Assembly: GCF_946221515.1 (NCBI RefSeq)
Contig: NZ_CAMJVK010000002.1
Span: 17,860 to 81,859, forward strand
Source of the DNA: an uncultured Fenollaria sp.
GTDB lineage: Bacteria > Bacillota > Clostridia > Tissierellales > Peptoniphilaceae
Length of the DNA: 64,000 nt
Direction of reading: 5' to 3'
Numbering within the stretch: the stretch's first letter is position 1; the number at the start of each line of letters is the position of its first letter. Below the pieces are notes generated by a model that had not been told where the DNA came from, did no database searches, and was given only the letters and a program-made list of their open reading frames with translations. Made by a program: the position numbers and the translations under genes. This document shows positions 15,526 through 24,294 of this stretch, piece after piece.

Positions 15526-16396
15526 GCTTGCGCTGAAGCAGGTTGAGCTTGTTTTTAGTAAACTTAAAGAATTTTATGATATTGATTATGAAGTAGTTGG
15601 CATAAACACGCTTGGCGACATCGACAAGAAGACCTCAATCAGTCAAATGGGCGGCAAAGGTGTCTTCGTCAGAGCGATTGAAGACGCTCTTAAGGACGGC
15701 AGGATCGATATCGCTGTTCACTCCTTAAAGGATATGACTTCTGAGATTGAAGATGGTCTTGAGATCATCTACTTTGGTGAGAGAGCGAGAAGAAATGACA
15801 TCGTTGTTTTAAATGAAAAACACAAGGGCAAGACTGAGCTTGAAAGCGGCATGAGAGTCGCAACTGGCTCGCTTCGTAGAAAGTTCTTATTAGCTATGGA
15901 TGAAAAGGCTTATGAGATAGCTGAGATACGCGGCAATATCGAGTCAAGGATAGCAAAGCTCGATACAGAGGGTTTCGACGCGATTATATTATCAAGAGCG
16001 GCCATAGATAGACTTGATTTAAGCATTGGACTTGAGGGACGCATCATAGATTTGGACGAAGAAGCATTTTTACCATCGCCATGTCAAGGTGTTATAGCAC
16101 TTGAAGTGAATAAAGAAAATCATGAGCTTAAGAAGATGCTTAAGTCAATACAAATTGAAAAAACTGATTTCGAAGTCGGCATAGAGAGAGCATTTTTAGC
16201 TGAGTCAGGCGCTTCGTGCAACAAGCCGCTCGGCATAAACGTAGTAAGCGAGAAAGACAAGGCACAGGTCAAAGCCTTTATGGCCTCGGACGACCTAAAG
16301 AGATATAGATTTATAAATTTTGATACGGATAAAGAAAATTACTTAGCTGATGTAAAGAAAAATACTGAAGTGATTAAAGGAGATATAGATGTCTAA
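15485..16396 (+). CDS. hemC: Porphobilinogen deaminase (hydroxymethylbilane synthase)
   Basis: HemC polymerises four porphobilinogens to hydroxymethylbilane. VGTRTSRLALKQVELV opens the protein, and DIAVHSLKDM, RRNDIVV and GSLRRKF are substrate-binding blocks. The dipyrromethane cofactor Cys is residue 245 in ESGASCNKPLG. The start is TTG 15485, with AAGGAG just upstream, inside the last 41 bases of the previous gene. The 303 residues fit. The stop overlaps the start of cobA-hemD. Confidence 0.95.
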   Translation: MKTLKIKVGTRTSRLALKQVELVFSKLKEFYDIDYEVVGINTLGDIDKKTSISQMGGKGVFVRAIEDALKDGRIDIAVHSLKDMTSEIEDGLEIIYFGERARRNDIVVLNEKHKGKTELESGMRVATGSLRRKFLLAMDEKAYEIAEIRGNIESRIAKLDTEGFDAIILSRAAIDRLDLSIGLEGRIIDLDEEAFLPSPCQGVIALEVNKENHELKKMLKSIQIEKTDFEVGIERAFLAESGASCNKPLGINVVSEKDKAQVKAFMASDDLKRYRFINFDTDKENYLADVKKNTEVIKGDIDV

Positions 16397-17867
16397 AGTA
16401 TATTTAGTAGGAGCGGGCCCTGGTGATGAGGGCCTAATTACTGTCAAAGGCTTAAGGCTGATACAAAAGGCCGACTATATTATCTATGACAGGCTCATCA
16501 ATTACAATTTACTTAATGAAAAAAAGGCAGATGCGAAGATTTTTTACGTGGGCAAAGAGGGGATGAAGTCCTCTTGGAAGCAAGAAGCAATCAATGATTT
16601 GCTACTTAAGTGCGCGAGCGAAGAGGGCAAGATTACAGTTAGGCTAAAGGGCGGTGATCCGCTTGTCTTTGGCCGCGGATCTGAAGAAGCACTCTTTTTA
16701 AAGGAGCGCGGAATTAAATCTGAGATAGTTCCTGGCATCTCCTCATCAATTGGCGGCCTTATCTACGCTGGCATACCAACAACTCACAGAGAAACGTCAA
16801 GGAGCTTTCACGTCTTTACTGGCCACACTATGGATGGCTCAGCCGAGCTTGATTGGGAGAACCTTGCTCATATGGAGGGAACTCTCATCTTTCTTATGGC
16901 TATGAGTAATATTGAGACCATAGCTGATAAACTTATCGCGGCAGGCAAAGATCCAAATACAAAGGCAGCCTTCATATATAAGGCGAGTAGATCAGATCAA
17001 AAGTCCTTCACTACTACGCTTAAGGACGCTTATGAATGCAAAACTATTAACAATATCAAAAACCCATCGGTTTTTGTCGTTGGTGACGTAGTTCAATTTG
17101 CCCATGAGATAGATTTCTTTGGAGATAGGCCGCTTAAGGACAGGTCCTTTATTTTGCTTAGAAAAAAAGAATTCAATCAAGATTTTAAAGATTTTCTAAT
17201 CGAGAATAAGGCCGAGTTCCTTGAGCTTGAGACAATTAAGTACACGCCCATCCATGATCCTGGTTTTGACGAGGCGCTAAAAAATATCGAAGCTTATAAA
17301 TATTTAATATTAACAAGCCGAAACGCAGTAGAATTCTTCTTTAAGAGGGCACTTGAGCTTGGTATAGACTTTAGAAGATTTGCAAATATTAAGATAGCCT
17401 CTATCGGTCAAAAGACTATGAAGGACATAGAGACTTATGGTTTTAAAGCGGATTACGTTTCGGAAAAATATACATCAGATGAAATGATTAAGAATATCAC
17501 ATCGAAGTTTGAGAAGGGCGCTAAGGTGCTTTACCCGCACTCAGACAAGGCGAAGGGCAATATAAGAGCGGCGCTTGAGGCTTACGATGTGGATGCCTTT
17601 GAAATATACAAAAACAGCGACGAAGCTTATGAGAAGATGTATTTAGAAGATAGGGTTTATGACATATTCTTCTTCTCATCATCGGAGGCCATTAGCTTCA
17701 ATAAATTTTATCCAGAGCTAATGTCAAAGGCAAGGATATACTCAATCGGGCCATACACTACAAAGAGCATAGAGGCCATGGGCTACAAAGTATACAAAGA
17801 GGCCAAGGTGCATGACTCAGAAGGTATGATAGATTTAGTAAAAGAGGAGATTAATTATGAAGAATAG
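16389..17867 (+). CDS. cobA-hemD: Fused uroporphyrinogen-III methyltransferase and uroporphyrinogen-III synthase
   Basis: Residues 1-240 are SUMT/CobA: VYLVGAGPGDEGLITVKG, LKGGDPLVFGRGSEE and GIPTTHRE are SAM-binding and catalytic blocks. From about residue 255 the chain is a HemD domain (LKDRSFILLRKKEF, LTSRNAVEFFF, IGQKTMKDI, SIGPYTTKSIEAMGY). The fusion closes the tetrapyrrole ring and then methylates it to precorrin-2. This arrangement is common in clostridia. With HemB, HemC and the dehydrogenase it gives the whole route from aminolevulinate to sirohydrochlorin in one operon. Confidence 0.95.
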   Translation: MSKVYLVGAGPGDEGLITVKGLRLIQKADYIIYDRLINYNLLNEKKADAKIFYVGKEGMKSSWKQEAINDLLLKCASEEGKITVRLKGGDPLVFGRGSEEALFLKERGIKSEIVPGISSSIGGLIYAGIPTTHRETSRSFHVFTGHTMDGSAELDWENLAHMEGTLIFLMAMSNIETIADKLIAAGKDPNTKAAFIYKASRSDQKSFTTTLKDAYECKTINNIKNPSVFVVGDVVQFAHEIDFFGDRPLKDRSFILLRKKEFNQDFKDFLIENKAEFLELETIKYTPIHDPGFDEALKNIEAYKYLILTSRNAVEFFFKRALELGIDFRRFANIKIASIGQKTMKDIETYGFKADYVSEKYTSDEMIKNITSKFEKGAKVLYPHSDKAKGNIRAALEAYDVDAFEIYKNSDEAYEKMYLEDRVYDIFFFSSSEAISFNKFYPELMSKARIYSIGPYTTKSIEAMGYKVYKEAKVHDSEGMIDLVKEEINYEE

Positions 17868-18813
17868 AATGAGAAGACTTAGATTAAACGCAAATATTAG
17901 AGAAGTATTTGCTGAAACAGCATTAAGAAAAGAAGACCTTATCTATCCACTTTTTGTGAAAGACGGAGTAAATGAGGTCGAAGAGATAAAGAGCCTAAAG
18001 GGACAAAAGCAATACACTGTCGATAGGCTTGACGAAGTAATCAAAGAGCTAAAGGACTTAGGCATACGCTCAGTGATTTTATTCGGCGTGCCTGAACATA
18101 AGGATGCGTGCGGCTCAGGCGCTTATGCAAAGGACGGTGTCGTTCAAAGAGCTATCAGAAAGATTAAAGAGATTGACAAGGACTTCATCGTTATAGGTGA
18201 CGTCTGCATGTGCGAGTACACTGATCACGGTCATTGCGGCATACTTCATGGTGATTATGTTGATAACGACGAAACACTTAATTATCTAGCAAAGATAGCC
18301 GTGTCCATGGCAGAAGCAGGAGTCGATATTGTCGCTCCATCTGATATGATGGACGGACGTGTCGCAAAGATTAGAGAAGCACTTGACGAGGCGGGATACA
18401 TAAACGTATCAATCATGAGCTACGCATCGAAATTTGCTTCAAACTACTACGGTCCATTTAGAGACGCGGCTGGCAGCGCACCAAGCTTTGGCGACAGAAA
18501 GCAATATCAAATGGATTATAGAAATAAAAAAGAAGCGCTTAGAGAGATACTTTCAGATGTAGATGAGGGCGCCGACATGCTTATAGTTAAGCCAGCTATG
18601 GCATATGGCGATATAATGAAGCTCGCATCAGAAGAAACAAATTTACCTATAGTCGCTTACTCAGTTAGTGGTGAGTACGCAATGCTTTATGACGCCGTGG
18701 CAAACGGCCTTGTCAAAGAAGATATAATTATGGAGACAATGCTATCATTCAAAAGAGCGGGAGCAAATTTAATCATAACATACTTTGCTAAGTACTTAGC
18801 GGAAAGATTATAA
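17857..18813 (+). CDS. hemB: Delta-aminolevulinic acid dehydratase (porphobilinogen synthase)
   Basis: HemB condenses two aminolevulinates to porphobilinogen. The zinc site Cys117, Cys119 and Cys127 is present (VCMCEYTDHGHC), so this is the Zn type. SYASKFASNYYGPFRDAAGS and MLIVKPAMAY contain the two Schiff-base lysines. The 318 residues match. The ATG lies within the last 11 bases of cobA-hemD. The upstream genes for aminolevulinate synthesis (hemA, hemL) are not in this window. Confidence 0.96.
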   Translation: MKNRMRRLRLNANIREVFAETALRKEDLIYPLFVKDGVNEVEEIKSLKGQKQYTVDRLDEVIKELKDLGIRSVILFGVPEHKDACGSGAYAKDGVVQRAIRKIKEIDKDFIVIGDVCMCEYTDHGHCGILHGDYVDNDETLNYLAKIAVSMAEAGVDIVAPSDMMDGRVAKIREALDEAGYINVSIMSYASKFASNYYGPFRDAAGSAPSFGDRKQYQMDYRNKKEALREILSDVDEGADMLIVKPAMAYGDIMKLASEETNLPIVAYSVSGEYAMLYDAVANGLVKEDIIMETMLSFKRAGANLIITYFAKYLAERL

Positions 18814-19415
18814 TGGCGAAAAAGTATTACGCGGTTAAGGCAGGGCGCAAAACTGGTATCTTCGAGACATGGGACGAAGCAAAAGAGCAGGTCCATGGCT
18901 TTAAGAACGCAATATATAAATCATTTAAAACTATGGAAGAGGCAGAAAATTACATGGAGGGTGCTGAGCCCGAGGCAAGTCACGAGCTAGATGGTAAGCT
19001 CCTTGCTTATGTCGATGGCAGCTTTAGTAATATCTTAAAAAAATATTCGGCGGCAGCCATCTTCGTAAAGGACGGTGAAGTCGTTCACAAGGCCTCGGTT
19101 GCCTATGACGATAAGGATCACTTGGCGATTCGTAACGTTGCTGGCGAGATAAAGGCGTCTATGCTTGCTATTAACTATGCAATTGACGAAGGTTACGACG
19201 AGGTCCATATCTACTACGACTACGAAGGCATTCGCAGCTGGGCGATGGGCTATTGGAAGACTAATAAGGACGCGACTAAGGCTTATAAAAAATTTTTTGA
19301 TGAGAAAAAAGATAAAGTAGAGGTCCATTTCCATAAGGTAGAAGCACATACTGGCGACAAATACAATGAGATGGCAGATAAACTTGCCAAGGAAGCTCTT
19401 GTAAAAAGCTCTTGA
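18813..19415 (+). CDS. rnhA: RNase H type I with N-terminal hybrid-binding domain
   Basis: The first 45 residues (KYYAVKAGRKTGIFETWDEAKEQVHGFKNA) are the RNase HI/caulimovirus-VI RNA-DNA hybrid-binding domain. Catalytic residues of the RNase H fold follow: AYVDGSF (first Asp), GEIKASMLAI (Glu), IYYDYEGI (second Asp) and the C-terminal ADKLAKEA (last Asp). It removes RNA from RNA-DNA hybrids. The start shares one base with the hemB stop, so it rides on the haem operon. A promoter for the next gene overlaps its stop. Confidence 0.93.
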   Translation: MAKKYYAVKAGRKTGIFETWDEAKEQVHGFKNAIYKSFKTMEEAENYMEGAEPEASHELDGKLLAYVDGSFSNILKKYSAAAIFVKDGEVVHKASVAYDDKDHLAIRNVAGEIKASMLAINYAIDEGYDEVHIYYDYEGIRSWAMGYWKTNKDATKAYKKFFDEKKDKVEVHFHKVEAHTGDKYNEMADKLAKEALVKSS

Positions 19416-19440
19416 CATTTATATGTCCATAGTATATAAT
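19412..19440 (+). promoter_or_regulatory. Strong promoter of the XRE-ImmA operon
   Basis: TTGACA (19412-19417), exactly 17 bases, TATAAT (19435-19440). It overlaps the stop codon of rnhA. Confidence 0.88.
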
Positions 19441-19485
19441 AAAGGCACTTGAATGACAAAGAAAATATTTTAGGAAGGTGAAGAA

Positions 19486-19863
19486 ATGGATTTTGCACAA
19501 AAATTAAAAAGATTAAGAGAAAAAGAAGGCATGACACAAACTGATCTTGCCGAAGAACTAGGTTTATCACTTAAGACTATTTCAAGATATGAAGTCAATG
19601 GTATGAGACCTCGTAGTAGAAAAATTTATAACCAAATGGCTAATATATTTAGAGTTGACGCATCATACCTTTTGGTTGATGATGACGACTACAAGGTTCC
19701 AGTTGAGGACCAAAACTATGACATGCTTGTAAATGGCATGCTAGGCCTATTCGCAGGTGGAACACTTAGTGATGAAGACAAAAAGGCTGTAGTTGAAGCA
19801 ATCACAGATGCTTACTACAAATCAAAATATCAAGGCAATAATAATAAGGAAAGTAAAAATTAG
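19486..19863 (+). CDS. XRE-family transcriptional regulator
   Basis: Residues 5-60 form a lambda-repressor-like helix-turn-helix: LKRLREKEGMTQTDLAEELGLSLKTISRYEVNGMRPRSRKI. The C-terminal 60 residues are acidic and probably mediate dimerisation or contact with the partner. AGGAAGGTGAAG precedes the ATG. The downstream gene encodes an ImmA/IrrE-like metallopeptidase and starts on the last base of this gene. In known pairs of this type the peptidase cleaves the XRE repressor in response to a signal. Confidence 0.9.
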   Translation: MDFAQKLKRLREKEGMTQTDLAEELGLSLKTISRYEVNGMRPRSRKIYNQMANIFRVDASYLLVDDDDYKVPVEDQNYDMLVNGMLGLFAGGTLSDEDKKAVVEAITDAYYKSKYQGNNNKESKN

Positions 19864-20405
19864 TGAGCGAAAAATATTTAGATGATGCACTTGCATTGAT
19901 TGAGGAGCACGGAACTAATGATCCTTACGAGATACTTGAAAACCTCGGCGTAGTAGTCATACCCATTAACATAGGTGCGGCTTTTCTAGGCATGTTTAGG
20001 ATTTTGGACGGCATTAGCTATGTGATCTACAATACTCATGCGGATGAGAACGTGATTACACAGGTCTTGGCGCATGAGCTAGGTCACTACCTTTATCACA
20101 AGGATTATGCAAGTGAGGCGGAGCTGGCAGATTTCGGCCTGTCACAGGAGTCTTCAATAATCGAAGCCCAGGCCAATACCTTTGCGGCGCATCTACTTAT
20201 TGACGAAGACGAAGTTTTAAACACTATAGAGGAAGGCATGAGCTACATGGAGCTTGCTCAAAGACTGATGGTTGACGAGAACCTCCTTCTTTATAAGCTT
20301 AAGTCTATGAAGAAGAGGAGACTGAATATCAATTTAGGCGAAGTTCCTAGGAGCCAGTTCTTTCAAAATCTAGCAGAACAAGCTAAAAAATACGAAACAG
20401 ACTAG
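19863..20405 (+). CDS. ImmA/IrrE-family metallopeptidase
   Basis: The zinc motif HELGH is at residues 71-75 (LAHELGHYLYH), and the third ligand Glu lies in the following helix (EAQANTFAAHLLI). This is the standard ImmA/IrrE core; 180 residues is a usual length. The start is GTG at 19863, overlapping the XRE stop TAG by one base. The likely substrate is the XRE repressor encoded just upstream. No mobile element lies nearby, so this looks like a chromosomal stress switch and not phage immunity; that is inference. Confidence 0.9.
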   Translation: MSEKYLDDALALIEEHGTNDPYEILENLGVVVIPINIGAAFLGMFRILDGISYVIYNTHADENVITQVLAHELGHYLYHKDYASEAELADFGLSQESSIIEAQANTFAAHLLIDEDEVLNTIEEGMSYMELAQRLMVDENLLLYKLKSMKKRRLNINLGEVPRSQFFQNLAEQAKKYETD

Positions 20406-20416
20406 TGGAGGATACT

Positions 20417-21517
20417 ATGAAAAAGAAAATATTAAGCGCAGTGGCATTACTTGTCCTAGCAAGCTTATTTTTATTTGCGTGCGATGGAGCTAAGAACGCT
20501 GCTAAATTTACTATAAAGGATCATTACACAACAGCAGGAACTAACGGCATTTTAACGTCTTATGATATCGATGGCAAAGAATATGTCATCTTCGACCAAT
20601 TCTTAGAGCTACTTAACCCAACAATACATAGAGTGGGTAATGTTTATGAGATGGTTGACGGCGTTCCTATGCCAAAGAAGAGTGAAGATGGTTTCTATTA
20701 CCTTGACGATGGCATGCTATATAGCACAGAAAAGCCGATAGAAGCAGTCAGACTTGACAGCGAAACTTATGATAAGATGGAAGACGTTAAGTTCCCTATA
20801 TATTATAAGGACGATGTCATCGCTCTTGATGAGGGAGTAAAGAAAGTTAATGATACAGTTTTCTATCCACTAGAACATCTAGCTGAAGTATTTAGCTTTA
20901 AGGCTGAAAACGGCGAATTTGTTTTTGCAGAAAAAGATGAAAATGAATTAGAAGTTCTTAATCAAAAGGACTACGACTGGTATATTGACCAAAAAGAAAC
21001 AGGTCAATACGCTGATAATAACTGCGGACCAAGCTGCGCTGTAATGAGCTTGTATTTTCAAAAGGGATATGACAAGGCGATCACAGCTGAAACTGCTAGA
21101 AACACTCGCGTCAATGATGGTGGATGGTGGTTTACATCAGACGTTAGTGACTTCTTAAGTGATTCTGGTGTTAAGCACAAAATGAAGTTCTACAAGAACC
21201 CAGATAGCTTATTGACACCGCTTAGAGAAGGCAAAATCTGTATCATCTGTATCGATTCATCGACACTTCGTTACAATCCAGATAACAATTCTCGCTTTAA
21301 CAAGTACTACACAGGTGGCGGCGGTCACTTCATCATTGTCAATGGATATAAAGTTGTAGACGGAAGACTTTATTATATAGTAAACGACCCTAACTCTTGG
21401 GGCATGAAGTATGCTGACGGCACTTACATGGGTAAGGACAGATACTACGATGCCATCGATATAGACAAGACAGTTAGAGAATGGTCAAGAGAGTATTACA
21501 TTGTAGATAATAATTAG
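20417..21517 (+). CDS. Lipoprotein with C39-like cysteine peptidase domain
   Basis: ATG 20417 follows GTGGAGG and gives a lipoprotein signal with lipobox LFAC (Cys22). Residues 40-185 resemble the copper-amine-oxidase N-terminal-like stalk found in secreted Firmicute proteins. The C-terminal domain has the papain-like motifs of peptidase family C39: NNCGPSC (nucleophile Cys203), GGGGHFIIVNG (His304) and VNDPNSWG (Asp/Asn). It would act outside the cell, anchored to the membrane. No bacteriocin precursor or ABC exporter is beside it, so a role in wall or peptide turnover is as likely as leader removal. It may belong to the XRE-ImmA transcript. Confidence 0.85.
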   Translation: MKKKILSAVALLVLASLFLFACDGAKNAAKFTIKDHYTTAGTNGILTSYDIDGKEYVIFDQFLELLNPTIHRVGNVYEMVDGVPMPKKSEDGFYYLDDGMLYSTEKPIEAVRLDSETYDKMEDVKFPIYYKDDVIALDEGVKKVNDTVFYPLEHLAEVFSFKAENGEFVFAEKDENELEVLNQKDYDWYIDQKETGQYADNNCGPSCAVMSLYFQKGYDKAITAETARNTRVNDGGWWFTSDVSDFLSDSGVKHKMKFYKNPDSLLTPLREGKICIICIDSSTLRYNPDNNSRFNKYYTGGGGHFIIVNGYKVVDGRLYYIVNDPNSWGMKYADGTYMGKDRYYDAIDIDKTVREWSREYYIVDNN

Positions 21518-21521
21518 TAAT

Positions 21522-21549
21522 AATAGACGGCTTAGGTCGTCTATTTTTT
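21522..21549 (+). terminator. Rho-independent terminator after the C39 lipoprotein
   Basis: AATAGACG and CGTCTATT form a perfect 8-bp stem with an eight-base loop, followed by a T run. Confidence 0.9.
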
Positions 21550-21573
21550 GTCTAAAAAAGGAGTGAGATAGAA

Positions 21574-22710
21574 GTGGATATACTTGATAAACTTAAAAAT
21601 AGAGAAGAGATATATTATCCTATAGAAAGAAATAGAAATATGGACGTGCGCTTTACATTGTACGACGCCTTTCTTGCGAAGAAGCGCTTCGAACGTTTTG
21701 CGCCTCTCTTCATGGAAGCCTTTGAGGAGATAGATGGGCCATGCTATTACAAAAGCGATTTATATAAGTCAAAGCTTGGAGCTGCGCTTTACCTAAAGCT
21801 TGACTCGGAGCTAAAAGTTGCTCATAGCGTTAAGGCGAGAGGCGGTTTTAATGAGGTCATGGTCAAGGTCGAAGACGTTCTTAAGGAAAATAATATGCTA
21901 GATAAATTTGATGATTTAAGTCTTGACGATATAAGAAAGATTATGGCGGCATATACAATCGAAGTGAGCTCAACTGGCAACTTGGGTCTATCCATAGGCT
22001 TATGCGCCAAGGCCTTTGGCTTTAAAGCCAAGGTTCATATGAGCCGTGACGCAAAGGACTGGAAGAAAAAATTACTTAGAGAAGCTGGCGCAGAAGTTAT
22101 TGAATACGATAGCGACTATACATACGCAGTCAAGATGGGTAGGTTGAGCGCCGAGCAAAACCCTATGAGCTACTTCGTTGACGACGAGATGAGTGAAATG
22201 CTCTTCCTCGGCTATGCAGCGTCCATCTTTGAAGTCGCTGAACAACTAGCATCAAGCGGTATGAGTCCATCAGATGACGAGCCCCTTCATGTATTTTTGC
22301 CATGCGGCGTGGGCGGCGCACCTGGTGGCATTGCCTTTGCATTAAGGAGCTTCTTCAAAGACAGCGTCCGTATATACTTTGTAGAGCCGACCGAGTACCC
22401 TTGTATGCTATATAGCTATGTTAATGGCGGGGCTGCTTCTGTTAACGATATCGGTCTCGGAGGCAAAACCATTGCCGATGGTCTTGCATGCAGCGCGCCA
22501 TCAAAGCTTGTCTTTCCTATCGTTGACTCACTTATCGACGGCTTTTTCACTTTTAACGACGAGAGCATATTAAGAGCAAAGAAAGATATAGAAGAGATAG
22601 ATGAAAAGGTGGTTGAAGCATCGAGCGCAGCAGCACTACTCGCATATGAAAAATTAAATAGGCCAAAGAACTCAATACTATGGATCACTGGATCAAATGT
22701 TGATAAATAG
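21574..22710 (+). CDS. dsdA: D-serine dehydratase-like PLP enzyme
   Basis: The sequence matches DsdA, which deaminates D-serine to pyruvate and ammonia. The PLP lysine is Lys87 in AHSVKARGG, the phosphate-cradle loop is SSTGNLGLSIG, and VHMSRDAKDWKK and PCGVGGAPGGIA are family blocks. At 378 residues it is shorter than the roughly 440 of E. coli DsdA, with the N-terminal segment reduced. The start is GTG 21574 after AAAGGAG. It is likely a single-gene unit with a terminator before it. A related D-threonine or L-serine activity cannot be excluded from sequence alone. Confidence 0.88.
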   Translation: MDILDKLKNREEIYYPIERNRNMDVRFTLYDAFLAKKRFERFAPLFMEAFEEIDGPCYYKSDLYKSKLGAALYLKLDSELKVAHSVKARGGFNEVMVKVEDVLKENNMLDKFDDLSLDDIRKIMAAYTIEVSSTGNLGLSIGLCAKAFGFKAKVHMSRDAKDWKKKLLREAGAEVIEYDSDYTYAVKMGRLSAEQNPMSYFVDDEMSEMLFLGYAASIFEVAEQLASSGMSPSDDEPLHVFLPCGVGGAPGGIAFALRSFFKDSVRIYFVEPTEYPCMLYSYVNGGAASVNDIGLGGKTIADGLACSAPSKLVFPIVDSLIDGFFTFNDESILRAKKDIEEIDEKVVEASSAAALLAYEKLNRPKNSILWITGSNVDK

Positions 22711-22721
22711 CACTTAAAGTC

Positions 22722-22750
22722 TTGAATTATAATATTGTTAGTGATATAAT
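22722..22750 (+). promoter_or_regulatory. Promoter of the PII-like/antiporter operon
   Basis: TTGAAT (22722-22727), 17 bases, TATAAT (22745-22750), 20 bases before the start at 22770. Confidence 0.78.
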
Positions 22751-22769
22751 TAAAATTTGGAGGGATATT

Positions 22770-23108
22770 ATGAATTTATTAGTTGTAATTTTAAATGAAA
22801 TGGATAAGCTCGATGAATTATTACTTGAACTTTCCAAAAAATCAATCACAGGAGGTACTATACTTGACAGTCAAGGTATGGCCTCAACACTAGCTGGTTG
22901 GCACAAAGACATCAGTGCTTTCGGCGGACTTAGACAAATACTTAACGGACAAAGACCATTCAACAAAACACTGCTTATGGTGCTTGACGATGAAAAGCTT
23001 GTCGTAGCAAAGGAAGTTGTTAAGACCGTTATGGGCAATATTAACAATGAAAATACAGGAATTATGTTTACTCTTGATGTCAAGAGCGTGGAAGGATTGA
23101 CTAAATAG
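22770..23108 (+). CDS. PII-like small signalling protein
   Basis: This 112-residue protein has the ferredoxin-like pattern of PII-like proteins: a first strand LLVVILN, a helix, TGGTILDSQGM (compare the GxTVxDxxGxG start of the PII T-loop region), a long loop FGGLRQILNGQRPF and a second beta-alpha-beta half. ATG 22770 follows GGAGGG. It is directly followed by a CPA2-type cation/proton antiporter, one base away. PII-like proteins often bind nucleotides and gate a neighbouring transporter, so it may regulate the antiporter. Its ligand cannot be read from the sequence. Confidence 0.65.
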   Translation: MNLLVVILNEMDKLDELLLELSKKSITGGTILDSQGMASTLAGWHKDISAFGGLRQILNGQRPFNKTLLMVLDDEKLVVAKEVVKTVMGNINNENTGIMFTLDVKSVEGLTK

Positions 23109-23109
23109 T

Positions 23110-24294
23110 ATGAATTATGAAATCTTATTACATTTAGGTACAATCTTACTCGTTGGTTTTATAGTTTCAAAAATACTTGGCCTCTTCAAATTTCCAGAGG
23201 TAACAGGCTACTTGATAGCAGGTATACTCATAGGACCCTCGGTCTTAGGACTAATACCCGAAGAAGCAGTTAAGAACTTTGATATCATCAGTGAAGTCGC
23301 TTTAGCCTTCATCGCCTTTTCCATAGGTGCCGAGCTAAAGTTTGACGACTTAAAAAGAGTGGGCAAGGCGATATTTATAATAACTATACTAGAAGCACTA
23401 GTTGCCTTTTTCCTAGTAACTGTAGTTATGCTTTTACTTGGACAAAGTTTCCCATTCTCACTAGCAATAGGCTCAATCGCGTGCGCAACAGCACCAGCCG
23501 CAACACTTATGGTCATCAAGCAATACAAGGCTGAAGGACCACTAGTTAGGACACTTATTCCAGTCGTTGCACTTGATGACGGCGTTTGTATCATCGCTTT
23601 CGGTGTTGCATCAACACTTGCTCAAAACATGATACAAGGCGGAGCTTTTTCAATGATGAACATGGTTGGAAAGCCAATAATCCAAATATTTGCAGCCCTT
23701 GCTCTAGGTGTAGTAGCAGGCATCATCATGGTTAAGTCCATGAGATTCATGAAAAACCAAGGACAAATCCAAGCTTCTTTTATAGGTGTAATCTTCTTAT
23801 TAGCCGCTATATCACTACGCTTTGACCTATCAAGTCTACTTACTATGATGGCTTTTGGTACAACAATCTGTAACACATCAAGAGAAGAAATGAAAGTCTT
23901 CAACGCAATCGAAGTTATTACTCCAGCTATCTTCCTATGCTTCTTCGTATTATCAGGAGCAGACCTTAACCTAGCAAGCTTAACAAAAGTTGGTCTACTT
24001 GGTATAGCATATGTAGTTGCTAGAGTCATAGGTAAGGCACTAGGCGCAGGCATTGGCGCAAAGATCGGCAACTTGCCAAGCAAAGTACAACAAAACCTAG
24101 GTTTCTGCCTTGTTCCTCAAGCCGGCGTTGCTATCGGTCTTTCACTAATTGCAAAGAGAATCATACCTGCACCTCATGGAGAAGTAATCAGAGACATAAT
24201 ACTTTCAGCTACAGTTATCTATGAATTGGTAGGACCACTATTAACAAAGATGGCGCTACTTAGAGCTGGAGAAATCAAAAAGGAGAACTTATAA
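23110..24294 (+). CDS. Cation:proton antiporter (CPA2/KefB-type membrane domain)
   Basis: About twelve membrane segments fill the 394 residues. FPEVTGYLIAGILIGPSVLGLI and the following AFIAFSIGAELKF are the classic CPA2 opening, and the ATAPAATLMVIKQYKAEGPLVRTL with VALDDGVCII block corresponds to the ion-binding centre. There is no C-terminal RCK/TrkA domain, so regulation must come from elsewhere, plausibly from the PII-like protein encoded just upstream. Na/H or K/H exchange are the expected activities; which ion is moved is not clear. Confidence 0.9.
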   Translation: MNYEILLHLGTILLVGFIVSKILGLFKFPEVTGYLIAGILIGPSVLGLIPEEAVKNFDIISEVALAFIAFSIGAELKFDDLKRVGKAIFIITILEALVAFFLVTVVMLLLGQSFPFSLAIGSIACATAPAATLMVIKQYKAEGPLVRTLIPVVALDDGVCIIAFGVASTLAQNMIQGGAFSMMNMVGKPIIQIFAALALGVVAGIIMVKSMRFMKNQGQIQASFIGVIFLLAAISLRFDLSSLLTMMAFGTTICNTSREEMKVFNAIEVITPAIFLCFFVLSGADLNLASLTKVGLLGIAYVVARVIGKALGAGIGAKIGNLPSKVQQNLGFCLVPQAGVAIGLSLIAKRIIPAPHGEVIRDIILSATVIYELVGPLLTKMALLRAGEIKKENL

